64,000 nucleotides of DNA, from NCBI RefSeq assembly GCF_000723405.1, contig NZ_CCAE010000009.1:61793-125792 (forward strand), given 5' to 3'. The stretch is from Hydrogenophaga intermedia (GTDB taxonomy: Bacteria; Pseudomonadota; Gammaproteobacteria; Burkholderiales; Burkholderiaceae_C). Position 1 is the first letter of the stretch, and each line of letters starts with the position of its first letter. Both the position numbers and the translations under genes were made by a program. The notes under the pieces are model-generated. The model worked only from the letters and a program-made list of their open reading frames with translations, did not search any database and was not told the DNA's origin. Positions 53,888 through 62,556 of the stretch are shown here, piece after piece.

Positions 53888-54871
53888 TCACTCGGCCTGG
53901 ATGCCGGCGGCCTTGATGATGTCGCCCCACTTGCGGGTTTCCGCGGCCTGGAAGCGCGCCAGCCCGTCGGGCGAGCTGGTGAAGGCTTCCGAGCCGCTGG
54001 CCTCGAAGAAGCCCTTGGCGGCGGGGCTGGCCGTGGCGCGCACCAGCAGCTCGTTGAGGCGCTTGACCACGGCCTCGGGTGTGCCCGCCGGCGCGTAGGC
54101 TGCGAACCAGTAGCCCATCTCGTAGCCAGGTACACCGGCCTCGGCGATGGTGGGCACGCCCGGCAGCATCGGCGACGGCTTGCTGGCCGTCACGCCGAGC
54201 GCGCGCAGCTTGCCGCCCTGGATCTGCGGCACGCCCGTGGACATGTCGGCGAACATCATGTTGATCTGGCCGCCCAGCAGGTCGGTGATCGCGTTGGGGT
54301 TGCTCTTGTAGGGCACGTGCAGGATCTGCACCTTGGCCATCTGCTGGAACAGCTCGCCCGCGATGCGACTCGACGAACTGCCGCTGCCGAAGTTGAGCTT
54401 GCCCGGCGACTTGCGCGCCTCGGCGATCACGTCGCCCACGGTCTTGAACGGGGAGGCGGTGGTGACCACCATCACCTGGCCGCCCTTGCCCAGCGCGGTG
54501 ATGGGCGCGAAATCCTTCACCGGGTCGTAGCTCAACTTCTTGTAGAGATGCTCGTTGGCCGCGTGCGTGGTGTTGGTGGTGATGAGCACCGTGTAGCCGT
54601 CGGCGGCGGCCTTGGCCGCGGCCGAGGCGGCGATCGCGCCGCTGGCGCCGGCCTTGTTCTCGATCACCACGGGCTGACCGGTTTCGGTGCTGACGGACTG
54701 GCCCAACGCGCGCGCGAGCTGGTCGGTGGCGCTGCCCGCCGCGAAGGGCACGACGAAGGTGATGGGCCGCGAGGGGTAGGCCGGTGCCTGGGCCCAGGCG
54801 GGGGCCGCGCCCAACAGGGCAGTGAGGGCGCAGGCCAGCAGGCCGTGGCGGCGCGTGAGTTTGGTGTTCAT
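53888..54871 (-). CDS. Bug/TctC-family periplasmic solute receptor
   Basis: 327 residues; signal 1-27 (ALTALLGAAPAWAQ). Bug motifs: YPSRPITFVVPFAAGSATDQ, GASGAIAASAAAKAAADGYT, VPYKSNPNAITDLLGGQINM, LPGVPTIAEAGVPGYEMGYW. AAGGAGAC precedes the ATG. It is the last gene of a unit with the AtuA pair (44-base gap), so it may capture the acid that the AtuA proteins process. No TctA/TctB permease gene is present. Confidence 0.9.
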   Translation of the reverse strand: MNTKLTRRHGLLACALTALLGAAPAWAQAPAYPSRPITFVVPFAAGSATDQLARALGQSVSTETGQPVVIENKAGASGAIAASAAAKAAADGYTVLITTNTTHAANEHLYKKLSYDPVKDFAPITALGKGGQVMVVTTASPFKTVGDVIAEARKSPGKLNFGSGSSSSRIAGELFQQMAKVQILHVPYKSNPNAITDLLGGQINMMFADMSTGVPQIQGGKLRALGVTASKPSPMLPGVPTIAEAGVPGYEMGYWFAAYAPAGTPEAVVKRLNELLVRATASPAAKGFFEASGSEAFTSSPDGLARFQAAETRKWGDIIKAAGIQAE

Positions 54872-54915
54872 GTGTCTGTCTCCTTGGTCGATGGGTGAAG
54901 AAGCCCGGGGTCGGC

Positions 54916-55290
54916 TCAGGGGCCGCCCACGAGGTGGGTGCGCAGGGCATCCGGCACGGTGACCGGCAGATCCAGCATCAGGAAGGACAAGGCCTTGCCG
55001 TGGCTGTCAAGGTTGAGCGAGTCGTTCACGCCGCCGTCGAGCACGTCGTCGAGAACGAAGTTCATGGCGTGCAGTTGCGGCAGCAGGTAGCGGCGCACGG
55101 CGCTGGGCCGGCGCGCGGCGAAGTGACGGGCCACAGCGTCTTCGGTGACCTGCTCGACCAGCAGGTCCCACAGGGCCGGGTGCCAGGCGATCACACTGAT
55201 GTTGGAGCGGTTGCCCTTGTCGCCGGTGCGGCTGTGCGCGAGGCGGTACAGCGGCACGGTCTGTCGGGCCTGTTCGATCGACGTGTTCAT
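54916..55290 (-). CDS. AtuA C-terminal-like domain protein
   Basis: 124 residues that match the C-terminal ferredoxin-like domain of AtuA (VPLYRLAHSRTGDKGNRSNI, SVIAWHPALWDLLVEQVTED, VRRYLLPQLHAMNFVLDDVL). In acyclic terpene utilisation proteins this domain is fused to the DUF1446 domain; here it is a separate gene overlapping the N-terminal gene by 4 bases (ATGA). The two polypeptides probably form one complex. The reaction is not settled; AtuA has been linked to geranyl/citronellyl-CoA breakdown. Confidence 0.82.
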   Translation of the reverse strand: MNTSIEQARQTVPLYRLAHSRTGDKGNRSNISVIAWHPALWDLLVEQVTEDAVARHFAARRPSAVRRYLLPQLHAMNFVLDDVLDGGVNDSLNLDSHGKALSFLMLDLPVTVPDALRTHLVGGP

Positions 55291-56663
55291 GACCGGGCCT
55301 CCTGCTGCAACTCATCCACCATGGCATGGCCCACCGACACCGCCTCGCGCGGCACCAGGCAGGAGACCATGCCCAGGCGCGGGCGGATGGCGGTGCGCAC
55401 GCCACCGCCGCCCGCGGGGCCGCAGCAGTACAGGGCCGTGACTTCGCGCACCAGGCGCTCGGCCTGCGCGCGATCGCGCTGCTGCAGGGCCACGCGCAGG
55501 CGCACGTCGCGAACGCCTTCGTCCAACGGGTCGTCCAGCCAGCGGCTGCTGTCGTCGCCAAGCACGCTGGTCACGCCGATCAGGTCCACGCGCAGGGGGC
55601 CGGCGTCGGCCAGGCGTTCCTGCAGCACCTGCGCGGCCAGGCGCGCGCGCGCCACCGCCCGCGCGCCGGCGTAGGAGATCTCGCCCTCGGCGAACCAGCC
55701 CGTTTCGAAACAGGCGTTGACCTTGAGGGTCGGCGGCCGGGGGTGGCCGCTCACGCCCTCGAGCCGCACGCGGTCGGGGCCGACCTGGCGCACGCGCGCG
55801 GTGGTGATGTCGGCGACGACGTCCGGCGTCAGGTAGGCCGAAGGGTCGTGCAGTTCGTACAGCAGTTGTTCCTTGACCGTGCGCTCGTCGATGCGGCCGC
55901 CACTGCCCTCGGGCTTGCTGATGGTGCAATCGCCGCTGTCGTCGATCTCGGCGATGGGGTAGCCCAGCGAGGCCAGGCCCGCCACGTCCTTGTAGCCGGG
56001 GTCGGCGAAGTAACCGCCGCAGACCTGCGCGCCGCACTCCAGCAGGTGGCCCGCCATGGTGGCGCGGGCCAGGCGGGTCCAGTCGTCCGGGCGCCAGCCG
56101 AAGTGCGCGAGTGCCGGGCCCAGCACCAGCGAAGGATCGGCCACGCGGCCGCAGACCACGATGTCGGCCCCAGCCACCAGCGCCTCGGCGATGGGCGCGG
56201 CACCGATGTAGGCGTTGGCGCTCACCAGCGGCTCGCAGGGCATGGCCCGGCCCAGCGAGCGCTCCAGCAGGGCGCGATGTTGCACCCCGCTCACGTCGTC
56301 GCCATGCACCACAGCGATGCGGGGGCGGCGCAGCCCCAGTTCCTTCGCCAGCGCTCGGATGCGGCGCGCGGCGCCGAGCGGGTTGGCGGCGCCGAAGTTG
56401 CTGACGATGCGGATGCGGTGCGCCAGGCACAGCGCCAGCACGGGCGTCAGCAGTTCGTCCAGCAGGGGCTCGTAACCCAGGTCGGGGTTGCCGCGGCGCG
56501 CCAATTGCGCCAGCGCCAGCGTGCGTTCGGCCAGGGTCTCGAATATCAGCACGGACGCCTGTCCCCGCGCGATCAGCTCGCGCACCACGGGCAGGGCGGC
56601 GTCGGTGCGGTCGCCCGAGAAGCCGGCCGCGCAGCCGATCATCAGGCTCGAACGCTCAGTCAT
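55287..56663 (-). CDS. AtuA-family (DUF1446) protein, N-terminal part
   Basis: 458 residues from the ATG at 56663 with CAGGAGACAC upstream. DUF1446/AtuA domain: IGCAAGFSGDRTDAALPVVR, LIFETLAERTLALAQLARRG, VSNFGAANPLGAARRIRALA, IVVCGRVADPSLVLGPALAH, CTISKPEGSGGRIDERTVKE. The natural partner domain is in the next gene. No other acyclic-terpene genes (atuC, atuF) are nearby; the neighbouring Bug receptor suggests uptake and conversion of some hydroxylated or branched acid. The substrate is unknown. Confidence 0.85.
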   Translation of the reverse strand: MTERSSLMIGCAAGFSGDRTDAALPVVRELIARGQASVLIFETLAERTLALAQLARRGNPDLGYEPLLDELLTPVLALCLAHRIRIVSNFGAANPLGAARRIRALAKELGLRRPRIAVVHGDDVSGVQHRALLERSLGRAMPCEPLVSANAYIGAAPIAEALVAGADIVVCGRVADPSLVLGPALAHFGWRPDDWTRLARATMAGHLLECGAQVCGGYFADPGYKDVAGLASLGYPIAEIDDSGDCTISKPEGSGGRIDERTVKEQLLYELHDPSAYLTPDVVADITTARVRQVGPDRVRLEGVSGHPRPPTLKVNACFETGWFAEGEISYAGARAVARARLAAQVLQERLADAGPLRVDLIGVTSVLGDDSSRWLDDPLDEGVRDVRLRVALQQRDRAQAERLVREVTALYCCGPAGGGGVRTAIRPRLGMVSCLVPREAVSVGHAMVDELQQEARS

Positions 56664-56785
56664 GTGTGTCTCCTGACGCGAATCTAGGTCAGGCGGCACC
56701 CGCTGTGAATTCGATTGTTCGGATCAATTCATCCGGTTTCTGGATGAATGCCCGGGAGTGGCCATCCCGGCGGGCCAGTGGGGGA

Positions 56786-57241
56786 TCAGCGCGGTGTCGC
56801 GGCGAGTGCGATGGCTTCCTCGATGCGCTGGTAGGTGCCGCAGCGGCACAGGTTGCCGCTCATGGCCGCGCGGATCGCGTCGGCGTCGGGCCGCGGGTTG
56901 GCCTTGAGCAGCGCGCAGGCGCTCATGAGCTGGCCGCTCTGGCAGTAGCCGCACTGCACCACGTCCACGGTGGTCCAGGCCGCACGCAGGGCGGCGATCT
57001 CGGGGCCTTGCACGCCTTCAATGGTGGTGATGTCCTGCCCCGCCACGTCCTTCAGAAGCGTGGTGCACGAACGGATGGCGGCGCCATTGGCGTGCACCGT
57101 GCAGGCGCCGCACAGCGACATGCCGCAGCCGAACTTGGTGCCGGTGAGCTGCAGGTCGGCGCGCAGCACCCAGAGCAGGGGCGTGTCGGGATCGGCGTCG
57201 ACGGTGACATCGCGGCCGTTGACCTTGAGCGTGGTGGTCAT
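56786..57241 (-). CDS. Molybdenum hydroxylase small (2Fe-2S) subunit, IorA type
   Basis: 151 residues with two [2Fe-2S] clusters: plant-type cluster Cys39, 44, 47, 59 ([18 protein letters not shown]) and a four-helix cluster with Cys97, 100, 132, 134 ([15 protein letters not shown]). Carries electrons from the molybdopterin subunit. GAGGAG precedes the ATG at 57241, 10 bases after the large-subunit stop. It has no signal peptide; export with the Tat-bearing large subunit is expected. Confidence 0.92.
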   Translation of the reverse strand: MTTTLKVNGRDVTVDADPDTPLLWVLRADLQLTGTKFGCGMSLCGACTVHANGAAIRSCTTLLKDVAGQDITTIEGVQGPEIAALRAAWTTVDVVQCGYCQSGQLMSACALLKANPRPDADAIRAAMSGNLCRCGTYQRIEEAIALAATPR

Positions 57242-57251
57242 CGTGAACTCC

Positions 57252-59525
57252 TCAGGCAAGTTTCAGCGGCAGGCTGCGCAGGCGCTGGCCCGTGAGCGCA
57301 AAGAGCGCGTTGGCCACGGCGGGCGCGATGGGTGGCACGCCGGGCTCGCCCACGCCCTCGGGGTGGCCGTTGCCAGGCAGGATCACGCACTCCACGCGCG
57401 GCGATTCGTTGAGCCGCAGGATTTGCTGGTCGTGGAAGTTGCTCTGCTGCACCTGGCCATCGACGATGTCCACGCCACCGTGCAGCGCGGCCGACAGGCC
57501 GAACACCACGCCCCCTTCCAACTGCTGGCGAATGCCCGCCGGGTTGACCGCGAGGCCGCAGTCGATGGCGCACCACACGCGGTGCACGCGGATGGCCTTG
57601 TCGGGCCCGAGCGAGACCTCGGCCACCTGCGCGACGCTGGAGCCGAAGGAGTCGTGCAGGGCGATGCCGCGCGCGGTCCGGGCGCCATCGGGCGCGGCCG
57701 GCGAAGGCGAACCCCAGTTCGCGGCCTTCGCCGCGGCTTGCAGCACGGCCAACTGTTTCGGGTGCTGGCGCAACAGCGATTCGCGAAAGGCCAGCGGGTC
57801 GACGCCGGCCGCGTGCGCGCACTCATCGACGAAGCCTTCCTTGAAGAAGGCCTGGTGCGAATGGCCCACGGAGCGCCAGAAGCCCACCTGCAGCGGCAGC
57901 TCCACCGCCGCGTGCGCGATGCGCGCGGCCGGCCACTCGTAGGCCTGGTCGAAGGCGCCTTCGCTCGTGGTCTTGTCGGGCCCGCCGCCGGGCAGGCCGA
58001 AAGCGCGCTTCAACACCTGCGGCACGATGGCCTGGCCCGCGCTGGTGTTCTTCCAGGCCACGAGGCGCTGGGCGGCGTCGAAGCCGGCCTCGAAGCGCGC
58101 CACGCAGGCGGGGCGGTACAGGTCGTGGCGCGTGTCCTGCTCGCGGCTCCACATCGTCTGCACCGGCTGGCCCGGCACCGCCTTGGCGATGGCGGCGGCC
58201 TGCGCGATGAAGTCCACTTCCAGCCGCCGGCCGAAGCCGCCGCCCAGCATCAGCACGTGCACGGTCACGGCCTCATCGGGCAGGCCCAGGGCCTCGGCCG
58301 CCGCCGCACGGGCCAGGCCGGGCACCTGGGTGGACACCCACACCGTGGCCTTGTTGCCTTCGAACAGCACGGTGCAGTTGATGGGCTCCATCGCCGCGTG
58401 CGCGAGCCAGGGCGCGCGGTACTCGGCCTCGATGCGCTTGGCCGCGCCCGCGAGCGCGGCGTCCACCTCGCCGGTTTCGAAAAAGGCAAAGCCGCGCTCG
58501 TCGCGCGCGGCGTCGGCCAGGCGCTGCATGGCGGGGGCGCTGCTGAAGTCGGCCAGCGCGCCGTGATCCCAGGTCACGTCCAGCTGGTCGGCGGCCTGCC
58601 GTGCGCGCCAGGGGTGATCGGCGATCACCGCCACGCCGCCCGTGCCGCCGCGCAGCGGCTCCACCGCCGTCACGGCCTTCACGCCGCGCACCGCGCGCGC
58701 GGGCGCGGCGTCGTGGCGTTGCGCGCGCCCGCCCAGCGTGGGGCACATGCGCACGCTGGCGTACAGCAGGCCCTGGGGCAAGGCATCGATGCCGAAGCGC
58801 GCGCTGCCGTCGATCTTGCCGGGCGTGTCCAGGCGCCGCGTGGCTTGGCCGATGCGCTTGAAGCGCACGGGGGCTTTCAGCGCGGGGTCGCGTGGCAGCG
58901 CTTGCTGGGCCGCCGCGGCGGCCAGCGCGCCGTAGCCCAGGCGGCGGCCATCGGGCGCGATCACCTCGCCGTTCTCGGTCTGGCAGTCGGCAGGCGCGAT
59001 GCCCCATTGCGCGGCGGCGGCGGCCACCAGCATCTCACGCGCGGACGCGCCGGCCTGGCGCATGGGCCGCCACAGGTCCTTCACGCTCGACGAGCCGCCG
59101 GTCATCATCACGCCGATCTCGCGCATGGTCTTGGCGGTGAGCCACTGCACGGTGTCGACGGCGAAGTTGTCGGTGTCGGGGTGCACCGGCAGGCCATCCA
59201 CCACGCTGACGATGTTGTTGTAGATATTGTCGATGGGCGACTGCTGCCAGCGCACGCGCGACCAGTCGGCGTCGAGTTCCTCGGCCAGCAGCATGCAAAG
59301 CGAGGTGACCACGCCCTGACCCATCTCGCTCTTGGCCAGCGTCACGGTCACCTCGCCGTCGCGCGCGATCCGGACCCAGCCGTTGAAGGCGACCTCGCCT
59401 TCACTGGTAGGCAGTGGCTGCGAGGTGGTGAGCCGCTGACGCGGCGGCATCAGGCCCCAGCCGATGACCAGGGCGCCGGTGATGCCGAGCGTGCCGAGGA
59501 TGAACTTGCGTCGGGTGGTGGCCAT
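57252..59525 (-). CDS. Molybdenum hydroxylase large subunit, IorB type, Tat-exported
   Basis: 757 residues from the ATG at 59525 with GGAGAAG upstream. Twin-arginine signal at the N-terminus ([20 protein letters not shown]). The molybdopterin-cytosine-dinucleotide domains read [60 protein letters not shown] and, at the end, [20 protein letters not shown] with the catalytic Glu. Relatives include isoquinoline 1-oxidoreductase and aldehyde dehydrogenases. Without cytochrome or accessory genes nearby, the acceptor and substrate are unknown. Confidence 0.92.
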   Translation of the reverse strand: MATTRRKFILGTLGITGALVIGWGLMPPRQRLTTSQPLPTSEGEVAFNGWVRIARDGEVTVTLAKSEMGQGVVTSLCMLLAEELDADWSRVRWQQSPIDNIYNNIVSVVDGLPVHPDTDNFAVDTVQWLTAKTMREIGVMMTGGSSSVKDLWRPMRQAGASAREMLVAAAAAQWGIAPADCQTENGEVIAPDGRRLGYGALAAAAAQQALPRDPALKAPVRFKRIGQATRRLDTPGKIDGSARFGIDALPQGLLYASVRMCPTLGGRAQRHDAAPARAVRGVKAVTAVEPLRGGTGGVAVIADHPWRARQAADQLDVTWDHGALADFSSAPAMQRLADAARDERGFAFFETGEVDAALAGAAKRIEAEYRAPWLAHAAMEPINCTVLFEGNKATVWVSTQVPGLARAAAAEALGLPDEAVTVHVLMLGGGFGRRLEVDFIAQAAAIAKAVPGQPVQTMWSREQDTRHDLYRPACVARFEAGFDAAQRLVAWKNTSAGQAIVPQVLKRAFGLPGGGPDKTTSEGAFDQAYEWPAARIAHAAVELPLQVGFWRSVGHSHQAFFKEGFVDECAHAAGVDPLAFRESLLRQHPKQLAVLQAAAKAANWGSPSPAAPDGARTARGIALHDSFGSSVAQVAEVSLGPDKAIRVHRVWCAIDCGLAVNPAGIRQQLEGGVVFGLSAALHGGVDIVDGQVQQSNFHDQQILRLNESPRVECVILPGNGHPEGVGEPGVPPIAPAVANALFALTGQRLRSLPLKLA

Positions 59526-59536
59526 GCGGCTTCTCC

Positions 59537-61045
59537 TTATTGGAACGCTACCTCCGCGAAGCTCCTGAGCTTGCGGCTGTGCAACTGGTTCACGCCACCT
59601 TCGCGCAGCAACTCCACCGCACGGATGCCGATGCGCAGGTGCTGGTCCACGCGCTCGCGGTAGAAGTGGTTGGCCATCCCGGGCAGTTTGATCTCGCCGT
59701 GCAAGGGCTTGTCGCTCACGCACAGCAAGGTGCCGTAGGGTACGCGGAAGCGAAAGCCGTTGGCGGCGATGGTGGCCGACTCCATGTCCAGCGCCACCGC
59801 GCGCGACTGGGAGAAGCGCAACTGCGGCATGTTGTTGGGCAGCAGCTCCCAATTGCGGTTGTCGGTGCTGGCCACGGTACCGGTGCGCATGATGCGCTTG
59901 AGCTCGGCCGCAGGCACGCCGGTCACATCGGCCACCGCGGCCTCCAGCGCGAGCTGGATTTCGGCCAGCGCCGGGATCGGCACCCACAGCGGCAGTTCCT
60001 CGTCGAGTACATGGTCTTCTCGGACGTAGGCGTGGGCCAGCACGTAGTCGCCCAGTTGCTGCGTGGTGCGCAGGCCCGCGCAGTGGCCCAGCATCAGCCA
60101 GGCGTGCGGGCGCAGCACGGCGATGTGGTCGGTGATGTTCTTGGCGTTGGCCGGGCCCACGCCGATGTTGACCATGGTGATGCCGCTGCGGTCCTCGCGC
60201 ATGAGGTGGTAGCCCGGCATCTGCGGCAGGCGCGGCGGTGCATGCCCGAGTTCGTCGCCTGCCACGTGCGGCAGGCCGGTGCGCCTGGTGACCACATTGC
60301 CCGGCTCGATGAAGGCGACGTACGGGCTGTCGGGCTTGTCCATCTCGGCGTGGCCGAGCTTGATGAACTCGTCGATGTAGAACTGGTAGTTGGTGAACAG
60401 CACGAAGTTCTGGAACCAGTCGGGCGAGGTGCCGGTGTAGTGGCGCATGCGCTGCAGCGAATAGTCCACGCGCGGCGCGGTGAACAGCGACAGCGGGTGC
60501 GCCTCGCCGGGACCCGGCACGTGGGTGCCGTTGGCGATGCCGTCGTCCATGGCGGTGAGGTCGGGCAGGTCGAACACGTCGCGCATGAAGGCCCGGCGCG
60601 TCATGCTCATCTGGCCTTCCACGTGGTCGTGCTCGGCGAAGGAAAAGTGGATCGGGATGGGTTGCGTGCTGGTGCCCACCTCGATCTCGCCGCCGTGGTT
60701 GGCCAGCAGCAGGCGGAACTGCTCGCGGTAGTAGTCGCCGTACAGGTCCGGCCGCGTGAGCGTGGTCTCGTAGCGGCCAGGGCCGGCCACAAAGCCGTAG
60801 CTCAGGCGCTGGCGGCCCAGCTCGTCGGCGCCTTCGCCCAGGCGCAGGTTGCTGTGGCTTACCAGCCGCACATAGGGGTAGCAGGCGCGCACGCGCACGT
60901 CGTGGAAATCGGCACCGTTGACGTAGTCGTGCAGCGCCTGGCGCAGGAACTCCACGCTGTTCTGGTAGATGCGGCGCACCTGCTCGAGCGCGGCGTCCGG
61001 GTCGTCGAAGCGCTGGGGGGCGGTAAATTCGGGCGTCTTTTGCAT
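59537..61045 (-). CDS. amn: AMP nucleosidase
   Basis: 502 residues. Hydrolyses AMP to adenine and ribose 5-phosphate and controls AMP pools. N-terminal AMN domain (residues 15-180: AALEQVRRIYQNSVEFLRQA, VGTSTQPIPIHFSFAEHDHV) and C-terminal nucleoside-phosphorylase-like domain (about 280-500: ITMVNIGVGPANAKNITDHI, LMLGHCAGLRTTQQLGDYVL, LDMESATIAANGFRFRVPYG, LLCVSDKPLHGEIKLPG). CACAAT stands six bases before the ATG and there is no SD. The divergent neighbour starts only 14 bases away. Confidence 0.95.
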   Translation of the reverse strand: MQKTPEFTAPQRFDDPDAALEQVRRIYQNSVEFLRQALHDYVNGADFHDVRVRACYPYVRLVSHSNLRLGEGADELGRQRLSYGFVAGPGRYETTLTRPDLYGDYYREQFRLLLANHGGEIEVGTSTQPIPIHFSFAEHDHVEGQMSMTRRAFMRDVFDLPDLTAMDDGIANGTHVPGPGEAHPLSLFTAPRVDYSLQRMRHYTGTSPDWFQNFVLFTNYQFYIDEFIKLGHAEMDKPDSPYVAFIEPGNVVTRRTGLPHVAGDELGHAPPRLPQMPGYHLMREDRSGITMVNIGVGPANAKNITDHIAVLRPHAWLMLGHCAGLRTTQQLGDYVLAHAYVREDHVLDEELPLWVPIPALAEIQLALEAAVADVTGVPAAELKRIMRTGTVASTDNRNWELLPNNMPQLRFSQSRAVALDMESATIAANGFRFRVPYGTLLCVSDKPLHGEIKLPGMANHFYRERVDQHLRIGIRAVELLREGGVNQLHSRKLRSFAEVAFQ

Positions 61046-61059
61046 GCGGCTATTGTGAA

Positions 61060-62340
61060 GTGAACGGCCTGATTTCTGCTGACCTGTCCCACGCGGCCGC
61101 CACGCTGGCCGTGGCGCTGGGCTGCGGCCTGCTGGTGGGCATCGAACGCGAGCGGCGCAAGGGCCAGGGGCCCGCGCGCGCGCTGGCCGGCCTGCGCAGC
61201 TTCGCGCTCACCTGCGTCACGGGCGCCGCGGCGGCGCTCACCGGGCTCAATGGCGTGGTGGTGGCGGGTGCGGCCTTCATCGCGGGCCTGGGCGTGGTGG
61301 CCTACCTGAAGGACCGCTCCGACGACCCCGGCGTGACGACCGAGGTGGCGCTGCTGCTGATTTATCTGGTGGGCGTACTCAGCGCGCACAGCGCCATGCT
61401 CGCCGCGGGGCTGGCGGCCGGGCTCACCGTGGTGCTGGCGGTGCGCGAGCGAGCCCACCGCTTCGTGACGCACTGGTTGCGCCCGGCCGAAGGGCGCGAC
61501 GGCCTGCTGCTGGTGGCGCTGGTGCTGCTGGGCCTGCCCCTGCTGCCCGACCGGCCGCTGTGGGGCGAGGTGCTCAACCCGCGCGGCATCGGCTCGCTGG
61601 TGGCCTTGCTGCTGGCCCTTCAATCGGCCGCGCACCTGGCGCGCCGCCTGCTGGCCACGCGGCACGCGGTGGCGCTGTCTTCACTGGCGTCGGGTTTCGT
61701 GTCGAGCACGGCCACCATCGCCAGCCTGGGCCTGGCGGTGCGCGGCGGTGCGGCCAGCGCGCGTGCCATGGCGGGTGGCGGCCTGCTGTCGTGCGTGTCT
61801 ACGCAACTGCAGTTGCTGCTGGTCGCGGCGGCCGTGCGGCCGGCCTGGCTGGAGGTACTGTGGCTGCCCGCGCTGGCGGCCGGGGTGCTGGCGCTGGGCG
61901 TGGGCTGGTGGTTGGTGCGCGGAGACGGCGGCGACGTGGTGGTGACGGGCGCCACGCCGCGTACCGAAGCCTTGCCGGCGCCGCGCGAGGACCGCATGTT
62001 CAGCCTGGGCGGCGCGCTGGCGGTGGCGGCGCTGCTGGTGGGCATCCAGGCGCTGGTGCATGGCCTACAAGGCTGGCTGGGCGACACCGGCCTGATCGTG
62101 GGGGCCGTGGTGGGCGCGCTGGCCGACCTGCACGCCTCCGTCGCCGCCGTGTTCGCCGACGCGCCGCCCGGCGACGCGGCGCGTCATGCGTTGATGCTGG
62201 TGCTCTTGGTGCACGCGAGTAGCAAATCCGTTACCGCGTTCGCGTCAGGCGGTTGGGCCTATCTGCGCTGGCTGGCGCCGGGGCTGTGGTTGCACACACT
62301 GCTGGGCGTGGCGCTGCTGGCGTCGATGAGCATGGCCTGA
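61060..62340 (+). CDS. MgtC/DUF4010-type membrane protein
   Basis: 426 residues from the GTG at 61060. N-terminal MgtC-like segment GCGLLVGIERERRKGQG, then about ten helices (FALTCVTGAAAALTGLNGVV, DGLLLVALVLLGLPLLPDRP) and a C-terminal DUF4010 region (MFSLGGALAVAALLVGIQAL, LVLLVHASSKSVTAFASGGW). Relatives are annotated as MgtC/SapB or DUF4010 proteins; function unproven. TATTGT is four bases before the GTG. Only 14 bases separate it from the amn start. Confidence 0.82.
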   Translation: MNGLISADLSHAAATLAVALGCGLLVGIERERRKGQGPARALAGLRSFALTCVTGAAAALTGLNGVVVAGAAFIAGLGVVAYLKDRSDDPGVTTEVALLLIYLVGVLSAHSAMLAAGLAAGLTVVLAVRERAHRFVTHWLRPAEGRDGLLLVALVLLGLPLLPDRPLWGEVLNPRGIGSLVALLLALQSAAHLARRLLATRHAVALSSLASGFVSSTATIASLGLAVRGGAASARAMAGGGLLSCVSTQLQLLLVAAAVRPAWLEVLWLPALAAGVLALGVGWWLVRGDGGDVVVTGATPRTEALPAPREDRMFSLGGALAVAALLVGIQALVHGLQGWLGDTGLIVGAVVGALADLHASVAAVFADAPPGDAARHALMLVLLVHASSKSVTAFASGGWAYLRWLAPGLWLHTLLGVALLASMSMA

Positions 62341-62456
62341 TCCGCCCGAGCGCGTTGCAGCAAGGTCAGCGTCGCCAACAGGGCGGCCACGGCGCAGAGC
62401 GCCAGGCAAAGAAGCCGGAACGAGTCGGAGGGCTGGGGCGTGATACGGATGGGCAT
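62259..62456 (-). CDS. Possible small membrane protein (65 residues)
   Basis: An open frame with one clear transmembrane segment (SFRLLCLALCAVAALLATLT) after a short N-terminus MPIRITPQPSD. CAGGACACC lies before the ATG at 62456. The last 27 codons lie antisense to the 3' end of the DUF4010 gene, which weakens the case. The helix and gap position (62341-62556) make a small membrane peptide possible, but shadow coding in GC-rich DNA is also plausible. Confidence 0.3.
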   Translation of the reverse strand: MPIRITPQPSDSFRLLCLALCAVAALLATLTLLQRARADQAMLIDASSATPSSVCNHSPGASQRR

Positions 62457-62556
62457 GCGGTGTCCTGTAAAGGCACCACATACTCACCCTGGGGTGTTCC
62501 CCATTCCATAACGCGAATGCACGATTCTTGTTCGGCTCGGGAATCGCGCCGGCCGC

